NCBI RefSeq assembly: GCF_003160695.1
Contig: NZ_QGDD01000002.1
Location: forward strand, 372,001 to 436,000
DNA from: Nocardioides silvaticus
GTDB taxonomy: Bacteria > Actinomycetota > Actinomycetes > Propionibacteriales > Nocardioidaceae
Length of the DNA stretch: 64,000 bases
Direction of reading: 5' to 3'
Shown: positions 1 to 7,204 of the stretch, in pieces
How positions within the stretch are numbered: the first letter of the stretch is position 1
Layout of the letters: the number at the start of each line of letters is the position of its first letter
Program-made: the position numbers and the translations under genes
Notes under the pieces: model-generated
What the model was told of the DNA's origin: nothing
The model's input: only the letters and a program-made list of their open reading frames with translations
Database searches by the model: none

Positions 1-240
1 CCACGGGCCGGGCACGGCGTGCCGTCCGAGCGCCTCGAACGCGATGACGACCTCGACCGGAGAGGCCTCGGTGGCGAGCATGGTGAGGCCCTGCTCGGCG
101 AGCCGCTCCCAGAGCTTGAGCCCGGGGGCGTGGTCGCCGGCCGCCCAGGAGCGGGCGGCGCCCACCGTGTCGGCCGACGCCAGCAGGGAGTCGAGCGACG
201 CGGCGAAGTCACGCTGGTCGGTGGTGAGCTCGAACTTCAC
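1..240 (-). CDS. fadE32: acyl-CoA dehydrogenase FadE32-like, N-terminal part (cut by window edge)
   Basis: Reading left from a GTG at 240, an open frame runs off the window. It begins VKFELTTDQRDFAAS and continues with GLKLWERLAEQGLTMLA, the N-terminal helical domain of a short acyl-CoA dehydrogenase subunit. The GTG overlaps the stop of the upstream dehydrogenase gene (GTGA), so the two are translationally coupled. In M. tuberculosis the order fadD3-fadE31-fadE32-fadE33 is the same, which suggests this is the FadE32 (IpdE1) subunit, whose heteromeric enzyme acts on a HIP-derived CoA thioester. The active site lies outside the window, so the assignment rests on position and the N-terminal fold only. 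Confidence 0.7.
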   Translation of the reverse strand, partial: MKFELTTDQRDFAASLDSLLASADTVGAARSWAAGDHAPGLKLWERLAEQGLTMLATEASPVEVVIAFEALGRHAVPGPW

Positions 241-1439
241 TTCTGGGCCCCCTTGGGCTCGCGCGGCAGGCCGAGGATCCTCTCCGCAACGATGTTCCGT
301 TGGATCTCGTTGGTGCCGGCGTAGATGGGTCCCGAGAGCGCGAACGTGTAGCCGTCGAGCCACCGCGAGTCGACCTCGGCCTCCGGTCCGAGCAGGTCGA
401 GGGCGGTCTCGTGCAGGGCGATGTCGAGCTCGCTCCACCACACCTTGTTGACCGACCCGGCCGCGCCCATCTCGCCTCCGTCGGCGAGCCGGGTGACCGT
501 GCCCCACGTGTAGAGCCGGTAGGCCTCGGCCTTGAGCCAGGCATCGACCACCCGTTTGCCGAGGTCTTCGGTCGTCGAGTAGTCCGAGCCGCTGGGCGAG
601 GACGTATCGAGACGCCGTTCCTTGTACAGCTCGACCAGTCGGTCGGCGGCGGCGCAGAAGCGGCCGGGGGAGCGCAGCGAGAGCCCGCGCTCGTTGCCGG
701 CCGTGCTCATCGCGACCCGCCAGCCGTCGCCCGGCGCGCCGAGCACGTCGGCGTCGGGCACGAACACCTCGTCGAAGAACACCTCGGCGAAGCCGGCCTC
801 GCCGTCGAGCTGGGCGATCGGCCGCACCGTGACGCCCTCGGCGTCGAGCGGGAAGAGGAAGTAGGTGAGCCCGTTGTGCCGGGCGGCCTCGGGGTCGGAG
901 CGGAACAGGCCAAATCCCCAGTGGGCGAACGTCGCGCGGGACGACCACGTCTTCTGGCCGTTGAGCACCCAGCCGCTCTCCCCGGTGGTCGAGCCTGCCG
1001 AGACCCGACGAGCGGTCGACTTCAGCGACGCGAGGTCGGAGCCGGCCTCGGGCTCCGACCAGCACTGTGCCCAGATCCGCTCGCCGGACGCCATCGTCGG
1101 CAGGAACCGGTCCTGCTGCTCCTGGGTGCCGTGCTCGAAGATGATCGGCGCGAGCAGGAAGATGCCGTTCTGGGAGACCCGGCCGGGTGCGCCGGCGCGG
1201 TAGTACTCCTCCTCGAAGATCACCCACTCGACGAGCGACGCCTCGCGCCCGTAGTACTCGCGCGGCCAGGACACCACCGACCAGCGGTCGGCGGTGAGCC
1301 GGGCCTCCCACTCCTGGTGGAGGCGCCAGCCCTCCTCGGTGTCCATCGACGGCAACGGCTCGGCCGGCACGTTGGCGGCCAGCCAGGCACGTGCCTCGTC
1401 ACGGAAGGCGAGCTCGCTCGGAGAGAGTTCAAGTTCCAT
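237..1439 (-). CDS. fadE31: acyl-CoA dehydrogenase FadE31-like
   Basis: A 400-residue acyl-CoA dehydrogenase. The FAD/substrate motif WAQCWSEPEAGSDLAS lies near residues 123-138 and the C-terminal AGTNEIQRNIVAERILG motif near 375-392, as in FadE-family dehydrogenases. Gene order (fadD3 upstream, a short FadE downstream with GTGA overlap) matches fadE31 of the HIP degradation locus, so it probably oxidises a CoA thioester of a ring C/D intermediate; the exact substrate is inferred. The protein carries two repeat-derived peptides: VSAGSTT at about 146-152 and a stretch around LDTSSPSGSDYSTT at about 277-290. The second sits in the C-terminal helical domain between two predicted helices. ATG at 1439 gives the normal family N-terminus (MELELSPSE). 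Confidence 0.82.
   Translation of the reverse strand: MELELSPSELAFRDEARAWLAANVPAEPLPSMDTEEGWRLHQEWEARLTADRWSVVSWPREYYGREASLVEWVIFEEEYYRAGAPGRVSQNGIFLLAPIIFEHGTQEQQDRFLPTMASGERIWAQCWSEPEAGSDLASLKSTARRVSAGSTTGESGWVLNGQKTWSSRATFAHWGFGLFRSDPEAARHNGLTYFLFPLDAEGVTVRPIAQLDGEAGFAEVFFDEVFVPDADVLGAPGDGWRVAMSTAGNERGLSLRSPGRFCAAADRLVELYKERRLDTSSPSGSDYSTTEDLGKRVVDAWLKAEAYRLYTWGTVTRLADGGEMGAAGSVNKVWWSELDIALHETALDLLGPEAEVDSRWLDGYTFALSGPIYAGTNEIQRNIVAERILGLPREPKGAQK
570..616. repeat. interspersed repeat, long form, inside fadE31
   Basis: Starts GGTCGTCGAGTAG and ends GTATCGAGACG, like the copies at 5690-5733 and 1455-1522, with a variable GC-rich centre. It is wholly within the fadE31 coding frame and is translated on the minus strand as a Ser/Thr/Asp-rich loop. 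Confidence 0.75.
984..1005. repeat. interspersed repeat, short form, inside fadE31
   Basis: A 22-bp element. On the minus strand it reads GGTCTCGGCAGGCTCGACC plus ACC. One base differs from the common form. It is translated as VSAGSTT without breaking the frame. Confidence 0.8.
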
Positions 1440-1454
1440 CAGTTCTCCATGATC

Positions 1455-1522
1455 GGTGGTCGTGTAGTCCGAGCGCGCTAGCGCGATCTGTCGCGAGGGA
1501 CGAGCGAAGATGTATCGAGACC
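1455..1522. repeat. interspersed repeat, long form, at the fadD3 3' end
   Basis: Begins GGTGGTCGTGTAG and ends TGTATCGAGACC, with a long centre containing a GCGCGCTAGCGCG palindrome. It spans the end of fadD3: the last codons and the TAG stop of fadD3 (1478-1480) lie inside it, and it fills most of the gap to fadE31. Confidence 0.75.
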
Positions 1523-3037
1523 CCTCAGCTCTGTCTTGAGCACCTTGCCGGACAGGTTGCGGGGGAGGGACTCCACGGTCTCCACCACGCGCGGCACCTT
1601 GAAGTTGGCGAGGCGCTCCTTGGCGAACGCGATCACCTGGTCGGCGCTCACTTCGGTGGTCGAGCTTGTCGAGACCACGACGTAGGCCTTGCCGACCTCG
1701 CCCAGCCGCTCGTCGGGCACGCCGACCACGGCGACGTCCTGGACGCCGTCCATCCGCATCAGCGTCTGCTCAATCTCGGCGGGATACACGTTGAACCCGC
1801 CCGAGATGTACATGTCCTTGAGTCGGTCGGTGATCTGCAGGTTGCCGTGCTCGTCGAGGGTCCCGACGTCGCCGGTGTGCAGCCAGCCGTCCTCGTCGAT
1901 CGCCTCGGCCGTGGCCGCGGGGTCGTCGAGGTAGCCGAGCATCACGTAGTCGCCGCGCACGAGGAGCTCGCCGGCCTCGCCCTCGGGAGCGTCGATGCGG
2001 GTCTCCATGCCGGGGATCGCGCGACCGCACGTGGTGGCCACGACCTCGGCGGAGTCGCCCTCGCGGCACATGGTGACCACGACGGCCTCGGTCATCCCGA
2101 ACGCGGTCACGACGTGGTCGATCCGCAGTTCGTCGCGCATGCGCTCGATGAGCACGACCGGCACGACGGCCGCACCGGTCACCGCCAGCCGCAGCGAGGA
2201 GAGGTCGAAGTCGCCGCGGTCGGGCGCGGCGAGGATCGACTGGTAGAGCGTGGGCGCGCCGGGGAACAGTGTGATCCGCTCGTCCTGGATCAGGCGCATG
2301 GTCGCGGTGACGTCGAACGTCGCCACCGGGTAGAGCGTCGCGCCGGTCAGCAGGCCGACGACGATGCCGATCTTGTAGCCGAAGGAGTGGAAGAACGGGT
2401 TGACCACCAGGTAGCGGTCCTCGGCATCGACGCCGCCGAGCTCGGCCCAGGCCCGGGCCACGCCGATGGTCTGCCGGTGCGCGCTCATCGCGCCCTTGGC
2501 CCGGCCGGTGGTGCCGGAGGTGAACAGGATGTCGGCGACGTCGTCGGGCGTGACCGCGTCGGCCCGGGCCTCGACCTCGGCCGGGTCCACCTCGCGGACC
2601 TGCCGCTCCTCGCCGCGATGGTCGAGCGAGAGCTGGGGGAGCAGTCCGAGGGCGCGGACGCTGACGATGTCGCTGGCGGCCCGCAGCTCGGCGATCTGGC
2701 TGCGGCCGAGGAACCCGTCCGCCACCAGCACCGTCGTAGCCCCGGTGCGGTCGATGAGGTCGGCCACCTCGTGCCCGGTGTAGCGGGAGTTTGCGGGCAC
2801 CAGGGTGCCGCCGGCGTACGTCGTCGCCAGGGCCGCGACCGCCCACTCGATGCTGTTGGGGCCCCACACCACGACCCGCTCGCCGGGGGCCAGCCCGTGG
2901 GCGACGTAGCGCCGCGCCAGCTCGCGGACGCGCTCGAGCAGCTCGGCGAAGGTGAGCGTCCGCCCGCCCTCGACGTAGGCCGGCTTGTCGCCGTACGTCT
3001 CGGCCGCGGCGCGGAGGATCGCCGGAATCATGTCCAC
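1478..3037 (-). CDS. fadD3: HIP-CoA synthetase FadD3 (acyl-CoA ligase)
   Basis: A 519-residue AMP-forming acyl-CoA ligase. It shows the P-loop SGTTGRAKG, the adenylate motif GMTEA, the YISGGFNVYPAEIEQ hinge region and the C-terminal LPRNLSGKVLK lysine motif. FadD3 activates the indanedione propionate HIP, the first step of ring C/D degradation (known for M. tuberculosis). It heads a leftward operon with fadE31 and fadE32 and is divergent from fadE30, the arrangement seen in mycobacteria. GTG at 3037 is chosen because a TAGGCT box at 3044-3049 lies exactly six bases upstream, suggesting a leaderless mRNA; the ATG at 3031 is the alternative. A repeat peptide VSTSSTT sits near the C-terminal domain, and the last ~14 residues (GLDTSSLVPRDRSR) plus the stop codon come from a second repeat. 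Confidence 0.9.
   Translation of the reverse strand: MDMIPAILRAAAETYGDKPAYVEGGRTLTFAELLERVRELARRYVAHGLAPGERVVVWGPNSIEWAVAALATTYAGGTLVPANSRYTGHEVADLIDRTGATTVLVADGFLGRSQIAELRAASDIVSVRALGLLPQLSLDHRGEERQVREVDPAEVEARADAVTPDDVADILFTSGTTGRAKGAMSAHRQTIGVARAWAELGGVDAEDRYLVVNPFFHSFGYKIGIVVGLLTGATLYPVATFDVTATMRLIQDERITLFPGAPTLYQSILAAPDRGDFDLSSLRLAVTGAAVVPVVLIERMRDELRIDHVVTAFGMTEAVVVTMCREGDSAEVVATTCGRAIPGMETRIDAPEGEAGELLVRGDYVMLGYLDDPAATAEAIDEDGWLHTGDVGTLDEHGNLQITDRLKDMYISGGFNVYPAEIEQTLMRMDGVQDVAVVGVPDERLGEVGKAYVVVSTSSTTEVSADQVIAFAKERLANFKVPRVVETVESLPRNLSGKVLKTELRGLDTSSLVPRDRSR
1655..1676. repeat. interspersed repeat, short form, inside fadD3
   Basis: GGTGGTCGAGCTTGTCGAG plus ACC, 22 bp. It is read on the minus strand as VVSTSSTT within the C-terminal domain of FadD3, in frame. 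Confidence 0.8.
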
Positions 3038-3047
3038 GACCACAGCC

Positions 3048-3067
3048 TACCAAGCATTTGCTTGGTA
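3048..3067. promoter_or_regulatory. candidate KstR2 operator between fadD3 and fadE30
   Basis: A 20-bp inverted repeat, TACCAAGCATTTGCTTGGTA: nine-base arms and a two-base centre. The same sequence (reverse complement) occurs at 18795-18814 between echA20 and an SDR gene. Each edge overlaps an outward -10-like box: TATGGT at 3066-3071 facing fadE30 and TAGGCT at 3049-3044 facing fadD3. Each box is six bases from the start codon. A TetR repressor bound here would block both promoters. The half-site CAAG resembles the mycobacterial KstR2 box, but the spacing between CAAG and CTTG is six bases here rather than two. Confidence 0.75.
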
Positions 3068-3077
3068 TGGTGCCGGT

Positions 3078-4295
3078 GTGGACCTGACCGAGAGCGCCGA
3101 GGACGCCGCCTTCCGCGAGGAGGTGCGGTCCTGGCTGGGTGACCACCTGGTCGGCGAGTGGCGCGACCTGCGAGGCCTGGGCGGGCCCGGCCGCGACCAC
3201 GAGGCGTTCGAGGAGCGGCTGGCCTGGAACCGGTTGCTGGCCGAGCACGGCTGGACCTGCGTCGGCTGGCCCGAGGCGTACGGCGGCCGCGGGCTGTCGT
3301 TGTGGCAGCAGGTGATCTTCCACGAGGAGTACGCCCGGGCCGACGCGCCGCACGGTGTCAACCACCTCGGCGAGACGCTGCTCGGGCCGACCCTCATCGC
3401 GTTCGGCACCGACGCGCAGAAGGAGCGGTTCCTCCCGCCGATCCGCGCGGTCGAGGAGCTCTGGGCGCAGGGCTACTCCGAGCCGAACGCCGGCTCCGAC
3501 CTGGCCAACGTGCAGACCAAGGCCAGCCTGGTCTCGACAAGCTCGACCACCGAGCAGGAATGGGTCGTCGACGGCCAGAAGGTGTGGACCTCCAACGCCC
3601 ACCAGAGCGACTGGTGCTTCGTCGTCTGCCGCACCGAGCCCGGGTCGACCCGCCACCACGGCCTGTCGTTCCTGCTCGTGCCGCTCCGGCAGGACGGTGT
3701 CGAGATCAGGCCGATCGAGCAGCTGACGAGCGGCTCGGAGTTCAACGAGGTCTTCTTCACCGGTGCCCGCACTGCCGCCGACCTCGTCGTCGGTGAGGCC
3801 GGCCAGGGCTGGGGCGTCGCGATGGGACTACTCGGCTTCGAGCGCGGTGTCTCGACGCTCGGCCAGACCGTCGGCTTCGCGCGCGAGCTCGACGACGTCG
3901 TGGCCCGGGCGAAGGACAACGGCAGCATCGACGACCCGGTCGTGCGCGACCGGCTGGCGCAGCTGAAGGTCGAGCTCAGCGCGATCCGCAGCTTCGCGCT
4001 GCGGGCGCTCGCCCTCGTCGAGGGAGGCCAGGACTCCGCCGCGGGCGGGGGAGCGGGCTCGATCTTCAAGCTGGCGTGGGCCGGCTGGCACCGCCGGCTC
4101 GGCGAGGTGGCGATGGACGTCGCCGGTGCCTCCGGGCTGCTGACGCGTGGCACCGAGGTGCCCTACGACCTGGACGAGCACCAGCGGCTCTTCCTGTTCT
4201 CGCGCTCGGACACCATCTACGGCGGCAGCGACGAGGTCCAGAAGAACATCCTCGCCGAGCGGGTGCTCGGCCTACCGAGGGAGCCGAAGGGATGA
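3078..4295 (+). CDS. fadE30: acyl-CoA dehydrogenase FadE30-like
   Basis: A 405-residue acyl-CoA dehydrogenase with the motif WAQGYSEPNAGSDLANV at about 129-145 and a C-terminal GGSDEVQKNILAERVLG. It starts the rightward operon fadE30-ipdF-kstR2-fadA6, the same gene set as Rv3560c-Rv3556c, so it probably introduces the double bond into the propionyl-CoA side chain of HIP-CoA (role known genetically for FadE30; substrate here inferred). GTG 3078 is chosen because the TATGGT box at 3066-3071 ends six bases before it and no Shine-Dalgarno sequence is visible, implying leaderless translation. Residues 151-158 (LVSTSSTT) are encoded by an interspersed repeat just after the FAD-binding motif. Confidence 0.87.
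   Translation: MDLTESAEDAAFREEVRSWLGDHLVGEWRDLRGLGGPGRDHEAFEERLAWNRLLAEHGWTCVGWPEAYGGRGLSLWQQVIFHEEYARADAPHGVNHLGETLLGPTLIAFGTDAQKERFLPPIRAVEELWAQGYSEPNAGSDLANVQTKASLVSTSSTTEQEWVVDGQKVWTSNAHQSDWCFVVCRTEPGSTRHHGLSFLLVPLRQDGVEIRPIEQLTSGSEFNEVFFTGARTAADLVVGEAGQGWGVAMGLLGFERGVSTLGQTVGFARELDDVVARAKDNGSIDDPVVRDRLAQLKVELSAIRSFALRALALVEGGQDSAAGGGAGSIFKLAWAGWHRRLGEVAMDVAGASGLLTRGTEVPYDLDEHQRLFLFSRSDTIYGGSDEVQKNILAERVLGLPREPKG
3530..3551. repeat. interspersed repeat, short form, inside fadE30
   Basis: GGTCTCGACAAGCTCGACC plus ACC, 22 bp. It is identical to the reverse complement of the copy in fadD3 (1655-1676) and is read in frame as VSTSSTT. Confidence 0.8.
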
Positions 4296-5095
4296 CGACG
4301 ACGAGGGCTGAGCAGCCGACCCCCGACTACGTGCCGGGGCACGGCCTGCTGCGCGACCGGGTGGTCGTCGTGACCGCGGCCGCCGGCGCCGGCATCGGCG
4401 CGGCCGTCGTACGACGCGCGCTGGAGGAGGACGCGAAGGCGGTCGTCTTCAGCGACACCCACGAGCGCCGGCTCCAGGAGGCCGAGGAGAAGCTCGCGGC
4501 GGAGTTCGGCGCCGACCGGGTGCGGCAGCTGGTCTGCGACGTGACCGACGAGGCGCAGGTGCAGGCGCTGCTCGACGCGGCCGACGAGCTCGGCGGGGTG
4601 GACGTCATGGTCAACAACGCGGGGCTCGGCGGCACCGCGAGCGTGCTCGAGATGACCGACGAGCAGTGGTCCAAGGTCCTCGACATCACCCTCACCGGCA
4701 CCTTCCGTTGCGTCCGCGCGGCCGGGCAGCGGATGGTTGCTGCCGGGAAGCAGGGCGTGATCGTCAACAATGCCTCGGTGATCGGCTGGCGGGCGCAGGA
4801 GGGCCAGGCGCACTACGCGGCCGCGAAGGCCGGCGTGATGGCGCTGACGCGGTGCTCCGCGATCGACCTGGCGCCGCACGGCATCCGGGTCAATGCGGTC
4901 GCTCCCAGCCTCGCCATGCACCCGTTCCTGGAGAAGGTGACCTCGCCGGAGCTGCTGGAGGAGCTCAAGCAGCGCGAGGCCTTCGGCCGGGCGGCCGCCC
5001 CCTGGGAGGTCGCCAACGTGATGGTCATGCTCGCGAGCGGATACTCGTCGTACCTGACCGGTGAGGTGATCAGTGTCAGCAGCCAGCACGCCTGA
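4292..5095 (+). CDS. ipdF: short-chain dehydrogenase IpdF-like
   Basis: A 267-residue classical SDR. It has a slightly unusual cofactor motif TAAAGAGIGAA near residue 28, NNAG at about 107, the active-site Ser in NNASVIGW and the catalytic YAAAK. Its start ATG overlaps the fadE30 stop (ATGA), so the genes are coupled. Position between fadE30 and kstR2 matches Rv3559c (IpdF), a dehydrogenase/reductase acting on the 5-oxo/5-hydroxy group of HIP-CoA intermediates. The substrate is taken from synteny, not from visible residues. Confidence 0.82.
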   Translation: MTTTRAEQPTPDYVPGHGLLRDRVVVVTAAAGAGIGAAVVRRALEEDAKAVVFSDTHERRLQEAEEKLAAEFGADRVRQLVCDVTDEAQVQALLDAADELGGVDVMVNNAGLGGTASVLEMTDEQWSKVLDITLTGTFRCVRAAGQRMVAAGKQGVIVNNASVIGWRAQEGQAHYAAAKAGVMALTRCSAIDLAPHGIRVNAVAPSLAMHPFLEKVTSPELLEELKQREAFGRAAAPWEVANVMVMLASGYSSYLTGEVISVSSQHA

Positions 5096-5702
5096 GGGCG
5101 GGGTCTCGACAGGCTCGACCACCAGAAGAGCCGAGCTGCTCGCGATCGCGGCCCGTCTGTTCGCCGAGAAGGGCTTCAAGAACACGACGGTCCGCGACAT
5201 CGCGGACGCCGCGGGCATCCTGTCCGGCAGCCTCTACCACCACTTCGACTCCAAGGAGTCGATGGTCGACGAGATCCTCTCGACCTTCCAGGAGGCGCTC
5301 TTCGCGCAGTACGACGAGATCCTCGCCAGCGACGACGACGCGCGCACCAAGCTCGAGCGGGCGGTGCGCGTCTCCTTCGAGGCCATCGAGCAGCACGGCC
5401 CCGAGGTGGCGATCTTCCAGAACGACGCCGACCACCTCGTCACCTTCGAGCGGTTCGGCTACCTCGCCGACCGCAACGCCCAGTCCCGGCAGGTTTGGGT
5501 CACCCTCCTCGAGGAGGGCGTGCGCACCGGTGTGCTCCGCGCCGACCTCGACGTCACCCTCACCTACCGCTTCATCCGCGACACCGTGTGGGTCGCCGTC
5601 CGGTGGTACCGCCCCGGCGGCAGGCACACCCACACCGAGGTCGCCGACCAGTACGTCCGCATCCTCCTCGACGGGATCTCCGCCTCGTCGGTCGTCGAGT
5701 AG
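5073..5702 (+). CDS. kstR2: TetR-family repressor KstR2
   Basis: A 209-residue TetR regulator. The helix-turn-helix TTVRDIADAAGILSGSLYHHF and the C-terminal segment TYRFIRDTVWVAVRWYRPGG are hallmarks of KstR2, the HIP-CoA-responsive repressor of ring C/D genes. It lies inside the operon it would control (fadE30-ipdF-kstR2-fadA6), so autoregulation from the 3048-3067 operator is likely. GTG 5073 overlaps the end of ipdF by 23 bp. Both termini are altered by interspersed repeats: VSTGSTT (residues 11-17) immediately precedes the DNA-binding domain, and the last residues SVVE with the TAG stop come from another copy. No in-frame ATG, GTG or TTG is visible between the first repeat and the HTH, so that repeat must be translated. 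Confidence 0.9.
   Translation: MSAASTPEGGVSTGSTTRRAELLAIAARLFAEKGFKNTTVRDIADAAGILSGSLYHHFDSKESMVDEILSTFQEALFAQYDEILASDDDARTKLERAVRVSFEAIEQHGPEVAIFQNDADHLVTFERFGYLADRNAQSRQVWVTLLEEGVRTGVLRADLDVTLTYRFIRDTVWVAVRWYRPGGRHTHTEVADQYVRILLDGISASSVVE
5102..5123. repeat. interspersed repeat, short form, inside kstR2
   Basis: GGTCTCGACAGGCTCGACC plus ACC, 22 bp, read as VSTGSTT just before the HTH of KstR2. Confidence 0.85.
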
Positions 5703-5733
5703 CCGCCGAGGAGCGAGGCGGCGTATCGAGACG
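5690..5733. repeat. interspersed repeat, long form, at the kstR2 3' end
   Basis: GGTCGTCGAGTAG, then a GCCGCC/GGCGGC stem with a purine-rich loop, then GTATCGAGACG. It encodes the last residues and the TAG stop of kstR2 and fills most of the gap before fadA6. The stem could fold in RNA within the operon. Confidence 0.8.
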
Positions 5734-5753
5734 CCCCAACCGAAGGAACCAAC

Positions 5754-6920
5754 ATGACCGAAGCATTCATCGTCGACGCCGTCCGCACGCCGGTCGGCAA
5801 GCGGGGCGGCGCCCTCGCCGCCGTGCACTCCGCCGACCTCGCCGCCCACACCATCGCCGCGCTGATGGACCGCACCGGCGTCGACCCGGGCGCGGTCGAC
5901 GACGTCATCCTCGGCTGCTGCGACACCATCGGCTCGCAGGCCGGAGACATCGCCCGCACGGCGTGGCTGGTCGCCGGGCTGCCCGACCACGTCCCCGGGG
6001 TGACCATCGACCGGCAGTGCGGCTCCTCGCAGCAGGCGGTGCACTTCGCGGCGCAGGGCGTCATGTCCGGCACCCAGGACCTCGTCGTCGCCGGCGGCGT
6101 GCAGAACATGAGCGCGATCCCGATCTCCGCAGCCATGCTGGTCGGCCAGCAGTACGGCTTCTCCACGCCGTTCGCCGAGTCGCCCGGCTGGCTGAAGCGG
6201 TACGGCGACCAGGAGGTCAGCCAGTTCCGGTCGGCCGAGATGATCGCGGAGAAGTGGGACATCTCGCGGGAGGAGATGGAGGGCTACGCCCTCGCCTCGC
6301 ACGAGCGGGCCCGGACCGCGATCGCCGAGGGCCGGTTCGACAACGAGGTGGTGCCGTTCTCGCTGGAGGACGGCACCGTCTTCACGACCGACCAGTGCCC
6401 GCGGGAGACCTCGCTGGAGAAGATGGCGGGTCTCGAGCCGCTCGCGCCGGGTGGTCGGATCACCGCCGCCGTGGCCTCGCAGATCTGTGACGCCTCCTCA
6501 GCCGTGCTCATCGCCTCCGAGGCCGCGGTCCAGGAGCACGGGCTCACCCCGCGCGCCCGCATCCACCACCTCTCGGTCCGCGGCGACGACCCGGTCTGGA
6601 TGCTGACCGGCCCCATCCGCGCGACCCGCCACGCGCTGGAGAAGACCGGCCTGAGCATCGACGACATCGACCTCTTCGAGTGCAACGAGGCGTTCGCGTC
6701 CGTCGTGCTCGCGTGGATGAAGGAGACCGGTGCCCCCCACGACAAGGTCAACGTCAACGGCGGCGGCATCGCCCTCGGCCACCCGATCGGCGCCACCGGC
6801 ACCCGGTTGATGACCACGCTCCTCAACGAGCTCGAGCGCACCGGCGGCCGCTACGGCCTGCAGACGATGTGCGAGGGCGGCGGCCAGGCCAACGTCACGA
6901 TCGTCGAGCGCCTGGGCTGA
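5754..6920 (+). CDS. fadA6: acetyl-CoA acyltransferase FadA6 (thiolase)
   Basis: A 388-residue thiolase. The nucleophilic Cys is C89 in DRQCGSSQQ, GHPIGATG carries the catalytic His, and the C-terminal Cys lies in QTMCEGGGQ. It is the last gene of the fadE30 operon, as in mycobacteria, and would cleave a late ring C/D beta-keto thioester (FadA6 acts late in HIP breakdown). GAAGGA nine bases upstream is a good ribosome-binding site, placed just after the repeat that ends kstR2. Confidence 0.88.
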   Translation: MTEAFIVDAVRTPVGKRGGALAAVHSADLAAHTIAALMDRTGVDPGAVDDVILGCCDTIGSQAGDIARTAWLVAGLPDHVPGVTIDRQCGSSQQAVHFAAQGVMSGTQDLVVAGGVQNMSAIPISAAMLVGQQYGFSTPFAESPGWLKRYGDQEVSQFRSAEMIAEKWDISREEMEGYALASHERARTAIAEGRFDNEVVPFSLEDGTVFTTDQCPRETSLEKMAGLEPLAPGGRITAAVASQICDASSAVLIASEAAVQEHGLTPRARIHHLSVRGDDPVWMLTGPIRATRHALEKTGLSIDDIDLFECNEAFASVVLAWMKETGAPHDKVNVNGGGIALGHPIGATGTRLMTTLLNELERTGGRYGLQTMCEGGGQANVTIVERLG

Positions 6921-6987
6921 GCCATCGGCCGCTGCTGTCTCGGTGGCGGCGGCTCCCGACGGGACGGGCTGGCGGCGTGTCGACGCG

Positions 6988-7016
6988 ATGGGCCTGTCCG
7001 GCGAGAGGACGCCCAT
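6988..7016 (+). terminator. possible hairpin terminator after fadA6
   Basis: ATGGGC and GTCC pair with GGAC and GCCCAT, giving a ten-pair stem with a two-base bulge and a seven-base loop, about 70 bp downstream of the fadA6 stop. No T tract follows, as is common in high-GC actinobacteria. It also marks the left border of the AT-richer island. Confidence 0.45.
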
Positions 7017-7204
7017 GGCGCCTACTATGACGAAGGACGCGCGTGCACTGAGCCGCGGGTTTGGCGCCGCGCACCCAGTGGCCTCCGGTCCAAAGGTGCC
7101 ATTCGAACTGGACGCCTCAAATGTTCTTCACGATCGGCCAGTGGAATCGTGACCTAGCGGTTACAGTCCGTCTGCCCAGCCTCACTCGCACTCGGGGGAA
7201 CGAC

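Noticed and set aside
1391..3142. Long plus-strand frame of 583 codons over fadD3
   Set aside because: Antisense to fadD3, rich in Arg/His/Gly/Val repeats typical of reverse-frame translation of GC-rich genes.
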